NCBI GenBank assembly: GCA_019422525.1
Contig: JAHZDE010000002.1
Coordinates: 124,001 to 188,000, forward strand
From: Clostridiales bacterium
Lineage (GTDB): Bacteria; Bacillota; Clostridia; Oscillospirales; Acutalibacteraceae
Length of the DNA stretch: 64,000 bases
Reading direction: 5' to 3'
Below the pieces are notes generated by a model. The model saw nothing but the letters and a program-made list of their open reading frames with translations. It searched no databases and was not told the origin of the DNA. A program made the translations under genes and the position numbers. Within the stretch, counting starts at the first letter, position 1; each line of letters begins with the position of its first letter. Positions 39,171 through 47,581 of the stretch are shown here, piece by piece.

Positions 39171-40532
39171 TTATATGGTAATGATTCCAAACACATTTAA
39201 AATGGAGCTAACCAGAATTACCAGTAGTCCGGCAGGCACTAATCCACGAACTAAAAAACGATAGGCCTTTTCTCTTTTAAATTTAGAAGAGATACGAACC
39301 TCTTCCGAAATCTTATCCAACCCAACCGCTTTAATTACCAACAGGCAAATAAAGAAAGCGGCAATAGGCATCATAACTGAGTTAGTAATAAAATCAAAGA
39401 AATCCAAAATACTCAGTCCGAGAGGCTGAATAAAGTCCCAAATTCCAAATCCCAGTGAGCACGGGATTCCCAATACGGCCATTTCTACTGCCATAAGAAT
39501 ACAGGATTTTTTTCGACTCCAGCCGAACTGATCGCGGAGGGTGGCTACACAGGTTTCCATCAGAGAGATGGAAGAAGTCAGCGCCGCTACCAATACCAGC
39601 AAAAAGAATACAGCGCCAATCACCTGGCCCATTCCCATGCTTTCAAAAACCTTTGGAATAGTAATAAACATCAGGGAAGGTCCAGCCTGGAGGGTTCCTT
39701 CGTCACCGCCAGAAAAAGCAAATACGGAGGGAATAATCATCAATCCGGCCAAAATGGCAACCAAAGTATCCACAATTTCAATCTGCTTAATAGAGGATTC
39801 CATATCCACGTCTTTTTTCATATAAGAGCCGTAGGTAATCAAAATTCCCATGGCGATTGAGAGAGAATAAAACATCTGACCCATTGCCGCCACAACTGTC
39901 ATAATGGAAAATTTCGAAAAATCAGGGATTAAATAGTAAGCAACACCTTCCATAGCTCCCGGACGGGTTACAGAATAAATGCAGATAATAATAGCGAGGG
40001 CTATCAAAACGGGCATTAAGATTTTGCTGATGCGCTCAATTCCCTTTTCAACGCCGAAAATAACCACACAAAAGGTTGCAATAATAAATAACAGCAGCCA
40101 AATAACCGGTTCTGCCGGTGCAGCAATAAAATCAGAGAAAAAGGTGTCGGAGGCCATTTCCGTCGTATGCCCAGAGGCAAATCCCACCAAATATTTGATG
40201 ACCCATCCGCCAATCACACAATAATAGGGAACAATCAGCATGGGAATAATCGCGCAAATCCAACCGCCAGCTGCTAACTTTCCCTTGGTAAACTTTTTAA
40301 AGGCTCCAACCGGGCTTAAACCTGTCATACGGCCTAATGCGGTTTCAGAAAGAATCAAGGTAAAACCAAAAGTAACGGCCAGTATGATATACACCAACAA
40401 AAAAATACCGCCGCCGTATTTTGCCGCCAAATAGGGAAAACGCCAGATGTTCCCCAAACCCACAGCAGACCCAGAAACTGCCAGCACATAGCCCAGTTTA
40501 CTGGAGAAAGCTCCCCTTGCCTTTTGCTCCAT
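39171..40532 (-). CDS. Sodium-dependent transporter (NSS/SNF family)
   Basis: The 453-residue protein has about 11-12 membrane helices. TM1 carries the family signature LGYVLAVSGSAVGLGNIWRFPY, followed by YGGGIFLLVYI and the helix 6-8 region with MGQMFYSLSIAMGILITYGS. Bacterial NSS members import amino acids or related compounds with Na+; the substrate is unknown. ATG at 40532 is spaced eight bases from AAGGAG. It has its own candidate promoter and is not linked by short gaps to padR or pdxK, although a PadR target role for it is possible. Confidence 0.9.
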   Translation of the reverse strand: MEQKARGAFSSKLGYVLAVSGSAVGLGNIWRFPYLAAKYGGGIFLLVYIILAVTFGFTLILSETALGRMTGLSPVGAFKKFTKGKLAAGGWICAIIPMLIVPYYCVIGGWVIKYLVGFASGHTTEMASDTFFSDFIAAPAEPVIWLLLFIIATFCVVIFGVEKGIERISKILMPVLIALAIIICIYSVTRPGAMEGVAYYLIPDFSKFSIMTVVAAMGQMFYSLSIAMGILITYGSYMKKDVDMESSIKQIEIVDTLVAILAGLMIIPSVFAFSGGDEGTLQAGPSLMFITIPKVFESMGMGQVIGAVFFLLVLVAALTSSISLMETCVATLRDQFGWSRKKSCILMAVEMAVLGIPCSLGFGIWDFIQPLGLSILDFFDFITNSVMMPIAAFFICLLVIKAVGLDKISEEVRISSKFKREKAYRFLVRGLVPAGLLVILVSSILNVFGIITI

Positions 40533-40588
40533 TTTCATTACTCCTTCATCAAAATACTTTTGTCCGTGCAAAAAATAGATGTATGGTT

Positions 40589-40617
40589 ATTGTACTACAC
40601 ATCAGACAGGAAAGCAA
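40589..40617 (-). promoter_or_regulatory. Candidate promoter of the sodium-dependent transporter gene
   Basis: On the minus strand TTGCTT (40617-40612), 17 bp and TACAAT (40594-40589). The -35 is poor. Confidence 0.45.
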
Positions 40618-40679
40618 TTGGGAAGAATCATAGAAAGCACCGGAAACAATGGGCAAAACACCGTGATTCCACCGATTCT

Positions 40680-41522
40680 TTAGGAGAACATTTCAATCAA
40701 ATCTGCCAAAAAGGGTTCAAACAAAATTCCTTCTCTGGGGTCTGTGCCGGATTCGGCGGTTTCTTCCAGTGCCATACCGATAAAGCGGCAAGCATTGCGA
40801 AGAGTTTCGCCCAGAGGGAAATCTCGTACCAGTCCACCGCACAGAATAGAAGCCAATATATCCCCAGTACCGGAATAGCTGTATCCAATCCGATGGTTAG
40901 ATTCCCAGAAACAGCGAGAATCCTCCTTAATATAAGCCAAATTAGCCACTTGGTTTTCATCTCGGATACCTGTAATAATAACCGTTCCTGGCCCCTGTGA
41001 AGCCAGATAGGAAGCAAGTTGAATCAGCTCGGCACGGGTTTGAATATCCTGTGCAGCTTCAGCTGGTTCGCCGGCCAGAAGGCAAGCTTCGGTTAAATTA
41101 GGGGTAATAACAGTAGCATCAAAAGCCAGCTCACGCACCCGCAGGCACATCTCTTCATCAAACATGGGATATCGAACCCCGTGGTCTCCCAAAACCGTGT
41201 CCACAATGACATGGGTCCCTTCTCCCCGAAGCTTATCGATGATTTTTCGGGTAATCTGTGCCTGTCGTGGGCTTGCGAGAAATCCACTATATACGGCGTC
41301 AAATCGCCCATACCAAGGAGACCAACATTCTCCAAACGGCTCCATCCAATCTGTCATATCCACAAATTCAAATTTTGAAAAGCCGGTTTGATTGCTGAGA
41401 ACAGCCGTTGGAAATGGGCATACCTGTACCCCCATAGCGGATAAAATAGGAATCGCTGCGGTCAGGGAGCATCGTCCCATCCCGGAAAGGTCGTGAATGG
41501 CTGCTGCTTTGGGTATTTTCAT
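40680..41522 (-). CDS. Pyridoxal/pyridoxamine kinase (PdxK/PdxY type)
   Basis: The kinase phosphorylates B6 vitamers to trap and activate them. The 280-residue ribokinase-fold protein starts AAAIHDLSGMGRCSLTAAIP, the signature of Clostridial pyridoxamine kinases. It has SGFLASPRQ, VIVDTVLGDHGVRYPMF, VITPNLTEACLLAGE and the catalytic anion-hole motif YSGTGDILASILCGGLV, where Asp is the base. Length is normal. It is on the same strand as an ECF S component and near a divergent MocR regulator, supporting a B6 role. GGACGG is its ribosome site. A small TGGTATGAT -10-like element lies 70 bp upstream. Confidence 0.9.
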   Translation of the reverse strand: MKIPKAAAIHDLSGMGRCSLTAAIPILSAMGVQVCPFPTAVLSNQTGFSKFEFVDMTDWMEPFGECWSPWYGRFDAVYSGFLASPRQAQITRKIIDKLRGEGTHVIVDTVLGDHGVRYPMFDEEMCLRVRELAFDATVITPNLTEACLLAGEPAEAAQDIQTRAELIQLASYLASQGPGTVIITGIRDENQVANLAYIKEDSRCFWESNHRIGYSYSGTGDILASILCGGLVRDFPLGETLRNACRFIGMALEETAESGTDPREGILFEPFLADLIEMFS

Positions 41523-41619
41523 GAAAAACCGTCCTTTCGGAAAGAACAGCGGAAATCCGCTGAAGAATCAAGAGTCAAATCTATTTTATTTTGCGATATT
41601 TCTATCATACCACAAAAAC

Positions 41620-41659
41620 ACGGCGTATGACACACATGCCATACGCCGTAAATTTTTTT
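41620..41659. terminator. Hairpin between pdxK-type and ECF S genes
   Basis: ACGGCGTATG (41620-41629) and CATACGCCGT (41640-41649) form a ten-bp stem with T runs on both strands. It can end the ECF gene transcript on the minus strand. Confidence 0.8.
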
Positions 41660-41671
41660 ATTTTATACTGC

Positions 41672-42256
41672 TTATACTGCCGCGCCAGGTTTTCCGCCTT
41701 TCCACAAATGATTGCGCTGGAGAGCTGTCCGAATGGTGAGGAACAGCGGAACGGCAATGACATCCGCCACCACAGCATTGAGAAGGGTAGCACCGGCTTT
41801 GGTCATCATGGTAATGGCTGCGACTTCGGCGGTACTGCCAGCAATCAGAAGCTGGAAGAAAGAATGTCCCAAGTACATGATGCAGTAGGCCAGAGAACCG
41901 GTTACAGCAGCAATGACCAAACGGCTGACTTTCTGGGTTTCCTGTTTTCCGCTCCAGGCAATCAAACCGCAGATAACCGCCATCAGGCCTTTGGTAATCA
42001 GGGTGACGCCTGCGCTGGAAAACCATCCGCCTGTAATGTCAAACAGGAAGGAGCCAACCCCTGCGGCCAGTCCGCCATAGGCCGGACCGAGAATCAAACC
42101 GGATAAAACACAGAAAACATTGGCAAAACCAATCATGGTACGGTCTGCACCTACTGGAATTTCAACTTTAAAAAACATGGTGGCAATATAAACCAGAGCG
42201 CCCATCAGGCCGGTAAGCGCCAAATTGACGACGGTAGAATTTTTATTTTTTATCAT
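41672..42256 (-). CDS. ECF transporter S component, probable B6 vitamer binder
   Basis: The 194-residue protein has six membrane segments. The N-terminal LALTGLMGALVYIATMFFKV carries the Ala/Gly-rich motif that contacts the ECF-T subunit. FANVFCVLSGLILGPAYGGLAAGVGSFLFD is typical of ECF S components. Such proteins bind a vitamin and use a shared energising module encoded elsewhere. Its neighbours, a pyridoxal kinase and a divergent MocR/PdxR-type regulator, make a B6 vitamer the likely ligand; this is inference from context. The site AAGGGCTGATTGCC precedes the ATG. Confidence 0.82.
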   Translation of the reverse strand: MIKNKNSTVVNLALTGLMGALVYIATMFFKVEIPVGADRTMIGFANVFCVLSGLILGPAYGGLAAGVGSFLFDITGGWFSSAGVTLITKGLMAVICGLIAWSGKQETQKVSRLVIAAVTGSLAYCIMYLGHSFFQLLIAGSTAEVAAITMMTKAGATLLNAVVADVIAVPLFLTIRTALQRNHLWKGGKPGAAV

Positions 42257-42350
42257 GGCAATCAGCCCTTTCGTGAAAAAATAGGAATATCATAATTTTC
42301 GTTTCAGGATTCAGAGTCTCTGCCTTTGGCGTGTACTTATAATAATCCAT

Positions 42351-42400
42351 ATCTGTTCACTTTAAAATGCACAGTTTATAAAAAAATAATATGTACAGTT
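42351..42400. promoter_or_regulatory. Repeated TGYACAGTT motif, candidate MocR operator
   Basis: TGCACAGTT (42368-42376) and TGTACAGTT (42392-42400) are direct repeats 24 bp apart. An inverted, weaker copy ATCTGTTCA lies at 42351-42359. The region is between the divergent MocR and ECF S genes. MocR/PdxR regulators usually bind such repeats. Confidence 0.5.
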
Positions 42401-42464
42401 CCAATTTTACAGGGAATCGTGTATACTAAATGGAGAAAGACCGATTTGAAAAGAGGTACATGGT

Positions 42465-43832
42465 ATGCCCTTTGTCACCCTCCATCCCGATTCCAAAACA
42501 CCCCTGTATCAACAACTGTATGAAGCAATCCGAGAAGCCATTGAATCCGGGACCCTGCCTTCCGGTTCTAAAATGCCGTCTATTCGGCGGCTGCCCGAAG
42601 AGTTGGGGGTCAGCCGCACAACGGTAGAATCGGCCTATCAGCAGTTGTGTGTAGAAGGCTATTTAAAAAGCCGGCCTCAGCGTGGATATTATGTAGCGTC
42701 AGCCAGGCTCACAGAAAATGGACACAATGAGAAAAAAGTCGTGGTGCCGTCTCATTTCTCCTGCCCTGTACCCATTCAATATGATTTTGGAACTGACCGT
42801 ATCGACAGTGATACAGCAGATATTACGATTTGGAAACGGCATATCCGGGACGTGTTAAACCGTCCGGATTCCATTGTTTCTTATGGAAATCCACAGGGAG
42901 AACCGGCTTTGAGGGAATCCCTCTCCTCCTATACCTATCGCGCCCGAGGGGTTAGAAGTACACCGGAGCAAATTGTCATTGGCGCTGGAATTCAGCCACT
43001 GCTCACCATTTTGTGCGGGCTTCTTCCTCAAAAGCAAGTGGCTATGGATGGTACCGGTTTTTTGCAGGCAGAGCGGGCATTTGCAGATTGTGGTGTGGAG
43101 GTAGTACGCTTGCCAGACGATGGGGAAGGCCTGTCTGTGGAAGCTCTTGATAAAAGCGGCGTACATCAGGTATTGGTAAGTCCATCCGCTCCCACAGGGC
43201 AAGCAACGGCGATGCCTCCTTCTCGCAGATTTGCTTTATTGCAATGGGCCCGGGAAAAAAATGGATTGATTATTGAGGACGATTATAATGGAGAGCTGCG
43301 TTACACAGCTCGTCCGATTCCAGCCCTACAGGGGTCAGGCGCAGAAAGCACGGTGTATTTGGGGTCATTTTCAAAGCTGCTTTTGCCCAGTGTCCGGATT
43401 AGCTATATGGTGCTACCGTCTGAATTACTGCAACTGTATGCACCGCGGGCAAGAGCTTATAACCAAACGGCTTCTAAAATTGAGCAGCTGGCTTTAGCCG
43501 ATTATATCAAAGAGGGACAGCTGGAACGTCATTTGCGCCGGATGCGAAAGCTATACTATATGAAAAGTCAAATGATGCTTACCTGTATCAGAAAATCTTT
43601 GGGAGAACAAATACCGGCAGTCCTTTTGGAAACCGCGTTAGCGGTTGTGGTTCAAATCCCCAATGCGCAGGAAATTGTCACCCTCGCAGAAAAGCAGGGA
43701 ATCCGAATCACCGCAGTGGGAAAGAATTTTATCCGCTTAGGTTTTTCTGGAATTCCCCTTGTCAAAATCCCCGCAGGAATTGAGGCGTTGTGCCAAATCA
43801 TTCAAAATCAAAATGAGAACCGCACCGCCTAA
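42465..43832 (+). CDS. MocR/PdxR-type transcriptional regulator (GntR HTH plus aminotransferase fold)
   Basis: The 455-residue protein joins a GntR winged helix (LYQQLYEAIREAIESGTLPS to RGYYVA, about 15-75) to a fold-type I aminotransferase domain (about 100-450). The PLP lysine lies in LGSFSKLLLPSVRISYMV, with IEDDYNGELRYTARP and SPSAPTGQ before it. PdxR-type members sense pyridoxal phosphate and control B6 genes. Its divergent position to an ECF S component next to a pyridoxal kinase supports that role. GAGGT lies upstream of the ATG. A TATACT -10 with a poor -35 lies upstream, as for activated promoters. Confidence 0.93.
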   Translation: MPFVTLHPDSKTPLYQQLYEAIREAIESGTLPSGSKMPSIRRLPEELGVSRTTVESAYQQLCVEGYLKSRPQRGYYVASARLTENGHNEKKVVVPSHFSCPVPIQYDFGTDRIDSDTADITIWKRHIRDVLNRPDSIVSYGNPQGEPALRESLSSYTYRARGVRSTPEQIVIGAGIQPLLTILCGLLPQKQVAMDGTGFLQAERAFADCGVEVVRLPDDGEGLSVEALDKSGVHQVLVSPSAPTGQATAMPPSRRFALLQWAREKNGLIIEDDYNGELRYTARPIPALQGSGAESTVYLGSFSKLLLPSVRISYMVLPSELLQLYAPRARAYNQTASKIEQLALADYIKEGQLERHLRRMRKLYYMKSQMMLTCIRKSLGEQIPAVLLETALAVVVQIPNAQEIVTLAEKQGIRITAVGKNFIRLGFSGIPLVKIPAGIEALCQIIQNQNENRTA

Positions 43833-43975
43833 AATAAGAAATATAAATATAAAGAAAAAATCATAAAACCTTAAATAGACCATCACATACCTTTCACATA
43901 AGCACGGCATAATAAAAGCACACCAACCGGGAAACATAAATGAGAGACCGGAATGAGGATGTTGTGAAAGGATGA

Positions 43976-45571
43976 ATGAGTATGTATGATCCTATGAATA
44001 TAAATCACAATGAGAATACAGCCGGACAGGTACCGGAAAATAATACTTCCAGCAACTCCGACAGTTGGCAGTCCCAGGCAGCTGCAGAATCTGCTTCCTA
44101 TACGGAACAGACTCCGGAAAGCACCTCTCAGACTTCCGCTCAGGCAAACAATGAACAAGCGACACAACCCCAGCAGCCTTCCTGGCAGGATGCTTCCACA
44201 GCTTCCACGCCGCAGCAGGATGCAGCAGGGTATTCAGAATATCGCTGGCAGGGAAATGGCGGTTATCAGGAGCCTTCCTATCAGCAACAGTGGGCGGATG
44301 GAGACCATTACACAGCGCCGATTCCTCCCAAGAAGCCGAAAAAAGAACGCAAACCTATGAGTCGGGGTGCAAAGATTGCTACAAAAATTGTGGCAGGTGT
44401 TTTGTGTTGTGCATTGATTTCCGCAGCTTCCGTCGGTGGATTTGCAGCCCTTATCAATAATGGCACCATCCAAGTAAACAATGCGGGAAGCGGTAACTCC
44501 ACTTTCACCATTAACAAGCTGATTAACAGCGATGACAATAATCCCTCTACCAGCGTGTCCGGCAGCATGACGCAGCAGGAAGTGGCTGCGAAAGTGATTC
44601 CTTCTGTGGTTTGTATTCAGAACTATCAGCAGACCAATTTACAGCAGGGCCTTTCCACCACACAAGGCTGGGGTCGTGAAGCCTATGGAGACAACAGCAG
44701 TGAGGAAAGCAGTGACGAGGATAGCGCCGTATCCCCTGCAAGTGAAGGTTCCGGCATTATCGCTACTTCTGATGGCTATATCATCACAAACGCTCATGTG
44801 GTAGAAGGGGCAGATTCCCTGAAGGTTATTACTTCTGATGGTAAGACCTATGAAGCCAAATTGATTGGCAGCGATAGCATGACAGACCTGGCTGTTATCA
44901 AAATTGATGCAACCGGTTTGACTGCGGCAGAGTTTGGCTCTTCTGATGATTTGGTAGTAGCTGACCCGGTCATCGCCATTGGTAACCCGGGCGGCTTGCA
45001 GTTTAACTCTACGGTAACCATTGGTTATGTTTCTGCACTGAACCGTTCCGTTACAAACAGCGAAACCGGTTACACGATGGAATGTATCCAGACAGATGCC
45101 GCTATTAACCCCGGTAACTCCGGCGGCGCACTGGTCAATATGTATGGCCAGGTAATTGGCATTAACTCCAGTAAGATTGTAGCAACTGGTTATGAAGGAT
45201 TGGGCTTTGCAATTCCGATTGACGATGCTCTCCCCATTATCAGTGATTTGAAAGAATATGGTTATGTAAAAGACCGCGCAATGCTTGGCATCAGCGGACA
45301 GTATTTGGATGCTTGGACCGCTAACTTCTATGGTCTGCCTTCCGGTATGTATGTTGCTTCTATCAGCAACGACTCTGTCAGCAAGGCTGGTATCCAGAAG
45401 GGCGATGTCATCACCAAGATTGATGATACGGATGTCACATCGGCCAACACCATTTCCGGTTATATTGCCAAGAAGAAGCCTGGCGACACGGTAACCCTGT
45501 CGGTAACTCGTGGTTTGACAGGAGAATCCTTCACCTGTGATGTAACCCTTACGGAATCCACCGGCCAGTAA
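43976..45571 (+). CDS. htrA: HtrA/DegP-type S1C serine protease
   Basis: The 531-residue protein has a cytosolic N-terminus of about 120 residues rich in Gln, Ser, Asn and Glu. One membrane anchor follows (about 130-155, KIVAGVLCCALISAASVGGF), then a trypsin-like domain with the triad His in ITNAHVVEG, Asp in SMTDLAVIKID and Ser in NPGNSGGALVN, and a C-terminal PDZ domain with AGIQKGDVITKIDD. It degrades or refolds damaged proteins outside the membrane. A Ser/Glu-rich insert lies before the His. AAAGG precedes the ATG. The gene stands alone. Confidence 0.93.
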   Translation: MSMYDPMNINHNENTAGQVPENNTSSNSDSWQSQAAAESASYTEQTPESTSQTSAQANNEQATQPQQPSWQDASTASTPQQDAAGYSEYRWQGNGGYQEPSYQQQWADGDHYTAPIPPKKPKKERKPMSRGAKIATKIVAGVLCCALISAASVGGFAALINNGTIQVNNAGSGNSTFTINKLINSDDNNPSTSVSGSMTQQEVAAKVIPSVVCIQNYQQTNLQQGLSTTQGWGREAYGDNSSEESSDEDSAVSPASEGSGIIATSDGYIITNAHVVEGADSLKVITSDGKTYEAKLIGSDSMTDLAVIKIDATGLTAAEFGSSDDLVVADPVIAIGNPGGLQFNSTVTIGYVSALNRSVTNSETGYTMECIQTDAAINPGNSGGALVNMYGQVIGINSSKIVATGYEGLGFAIPIDDALPIISDLKEYGYVKDRAMLGISGQYLDAWTANFYGLPSGMYVASISNDSVSKAGIQKGDVITKIDDTDVTSANTISGYIAKKKPGDTVTLSVTRGLTGESFTCDVTLTESTGQ

Positions 45572-45648
45572 TGAGACTGGTGTTTATATAAATATACTTT
45601 ATAGTTTTCATTTTCTTCATTTTCTCTCTTCTTTCTTTTCTCTATTTC

Positions 45649-45683
45649 AGACGGGCCTGATCAGCCTCTGAAAAGGCCCGTCT
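45649..45683 (+). terminator. Hairpin after htrA
   Basis: AGACGGGCC (45649-45657) and GGCCCGTCT (45675-45683) form a stem, but the sequence after it is CCTCCTTTGG, so its terminator strength is uncertain. Confidence 0.5.
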
Positions 45684-45755
45684 CCTCCTTTGGAGGAAAG
45701 TAGAGAATCCTCTTACTTTAAGTACAAGATCTTTTTCATAAATCTCCTTTTTCAA

Positions 45756-45795
45756 CAACCAAGGCGGGACTCTTTATAGAGCCCCGCCTTGGTTG
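45756..45795. terminator. Bidirectional hairpin between htrA and the fur-type gene
   Basis: CAACCAAGGCGGGACTCT (45756-45773) pairs with AGAGCCCCGCCTTGGTTG (45778-45795), with one mismatch, between convergent genes. T-rich bases follow on the plus side. Confidence 0.8.
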
Positions 45796-45819
45796 TTATT
45801 ATCATATTTTTAATGGTTA

Positions 45820-46212
45820 TTATGGAGTAAGGGATTTTTTCTTTTTGCATATGGGACATTTCCCATACAAAGTCAGCTGATGCCGGTCGATAGAATAGCC
45901 TGTTTCCTCTTCCAGCTGTTCTTCAATAGCAGAAAGAGGACATTCATGGAGCCGGATTTTCCGGTGGCATTGCGTACATACCAGATAATGCCCGTGACCT
46001 TCCCGGCTGGAATAGCGAAACACGCCGTCAGGAGAGGTTTCCTTATCAATCAGGCCATCATCGGCAAAGCGTTCCAGATTTCGATATACCGTAGAAAGAG
46101 CAAGGTTTGGAAACTGTTTTTGCAGACGCTGAAACAATTCTTCAGCCGAAATTGGGCCGTCTGCAGCAGCGACCAGCTCTAAAATAGCGGCTCTTCGCTG
46201 GGTGTTTTTCAT
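45820..46212 (-). CDS. Fur-family metal/peroxide-responsive regulator
   Basis: The 130-residue protein has the Fur winged helix (TQRRAAILELVAAADGPISA to NLALSTVYRNLERFADDGLI). The dimerisation half has GHGHYLVCTQCHRKIRLHE and a second pair in YGKCPICKKK, giving the CxxC...CxxC structural zinc site. Whether it senses Fe, Zn or peroxide cannot be decided from the sequence. It is slightly shorter than average. GGAGGGA precedes the ATG. It diverges from a cysteine desulfurase gene 127 bp away, whose promoter spacer holds a small palindrome. Confidence 0.9.
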   Translation of the reverse strand: MKNTQRRAAILELVAAADGPISAEELFQRLQKQFPNLALSTVYRNLERFADDGLIDKETSPDGVFRYSSREGHGHYLVCTQCHRKIRLHECPLSAIEEQLEEETGYSIDRHQLTLYGKCPICKKKKSLTP

Positions 46213-46274
46213 CTCCGATCCCTCCTCCTGTTTTTCTTCTCCTTCATTATATCGTTTCCCATGAAAAAAGCAAG

Positions 46275-46303
46275 TTTCCAGATACCAGTATCTGTGATAT
46301 AAT
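46275..46303 (+). promoter_or_regulatory. Promoter of the cysteine desulfurase gene with palindromic spacer
   Basis: TTTCCA (46275-46280), 17 bp and TATAAT (46298-46303). The spacer begins with the palindrome AGATAC-CA-GTATCT (46280-46293), a candidate operator. Confidence 0.65.
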
Positions 46304-46339
46304 GAAAGATAAAGTTTTGAAAGAGTAGGAGGGTTTCTT

Positions 46340-47479
46340 TTGCAGGAAATCTATCTTGATAACAGCGCAACCACCCGGGTATGCCCGGAAGCAGCGCAAA
46401 AAGCACTGGAGATCATGACCCAGTGTTATGGGAATCCCTCTTCCCTCCATACATTGGGATTCCGGGCGGAACAGGAACTGACAGCGGCCAGAAAGTCTGT
46501 TGCCGATGCCCTTTCAGCGCTTCCCGAAGAGATTATTTTTACTTCCGGCGGCACAGAGGCTAACAATCTGGCAATTTTTGGTGGGGTAAAAGCCAGAAGG
46601 CACCGCAGTCAAAGAGTTGTCACCACGATGATAGAACATCCATCTGTGCTGATGGTGATGGACGCGTTGGAAAAAGAAGGATGGGAAATTGTTCGATTAA
46701 AACCTGACCAATATGGGCGGATTTTACCACAGCAAGTGGAAGAAGCTATTACGCCGGAAACGGCTCTTGTGAGTATGATGGCAGTGAATAATGAGGTGGG
46801 AAGTATTTTGCCCATTGAAGCGGCTGCCCGGGCAATCAGGCGGAACAAGGCCCGCACGCTCCTGCATGTAGATGCGGTGCAGGCTTTTGGAAAATTGCCC
46901 TTAAAACCTGGAAAAATCGGGATAGATTTGATGACGATTAGTGCTCACAAAATCCATGGGCCTAAGGGAGCAGGCGCTTTGTATATTCGAAAAGGTGTCC
47001 ACATCCCGCCCCGGACGCTGGGAGGCGGCCAGGAAAAAAATATGCGTTCCGGTACCGAAGCTATGCCGGCTTGGTGTGCTTTTGGAGCAGCCGTAAGAGC
47101 GCTTCCGCCAGTATTGCAGGAAGAAAAGCAAATCCGTACCCTATGGGAATATGGACGGGCTGAGCTTTCCAAGATTCCCGACGTGGTACTGCAAAGTCCG
47201 GAGGATGGGCTTCCGTATATTCTCAATTTCTCCTGTGGCGGTGTTAAGGCGGAAACCATGCTTCATTTTCTGGAAGAGAAGGGGATTTATGTTTCTTCCG
47301 GCTCCGCTTGTGCTAAGGGAAGACCCAGCCATGTGTTAGAAGCCATGGATTTACCCAGGATCCAGGCAATTTCCTCCATCAGAGTCAGCTTTTCCCGGGA
47401 AAACACCTTGGATGATATGCAGGCACTGGTTCAGGCTGTGAGTGAGGGGATGAAAATACTGGTACGGGCCCGGGAATAA
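46340..47479 (+). CDS. Cysteine desulfurase (NifS/IscS fold)
   Basis: The enzyme takes sulfur from cysteine as a persulfide for tRNA thiolation or clusters. The 379-residue protein has EIYLDNSATTRVCPEAAQKA, the PLP lysine in SAHKIHGPKGAGALYIRKG, and the catalytic-loop cysteine in VSSGSACAKGRPSHVL. The TTG start at 46340 follows AGGAGGG. It is directly upstream of thiI (gap about 100 bp), as in Bacillus nifZ-thiI, so its main acceptor is probably ThiI for 4-thiouridine in tRNA. The 5' end carries a promoter with a small palindrome. Confidence 0.93.
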   Translation: MQEIYLDNSATTRVCPEAAQKALEIMTQCYGNPSSLHTLGFRAEQELTAARKSVADALSALPEEIIFTSGGTEANNLAIFGGVKARRHRSQRVVTTMIEHPSVLMVMDALEKEGWEIVRLKPDQYGRILPQQVEEAITPETALVSMMAVNNEVGSILPIEAAARAIRRNKARTLLHVDAVQAFGKLPLKPGKIGIDLMTISAHKIHGPKGAGALYIRKGVHIPPRTLGGGQEKNMRSGTEAMPAWCAFGAAVRALPPVLQEEKQIRTLWEYGRAELSKIPDVVLQSPEDGLPYILNFSCGGVKAETMLHFLEEKGIYVSSGSACAKGRPSHVLEAMDLPRIQAISSIRVSFSRENTLDDMQALVQAVSEGMKILVRARE

Positions 47480-47581
47480 ATCCCTGAAAATATCGACAGG
47501 CCTGTCACGCTTTTTTCATAAATCCATGATATACTATAAAACCGGGTGCAGGGCATCCCGTTTTACGAAAGGAAGAACATC

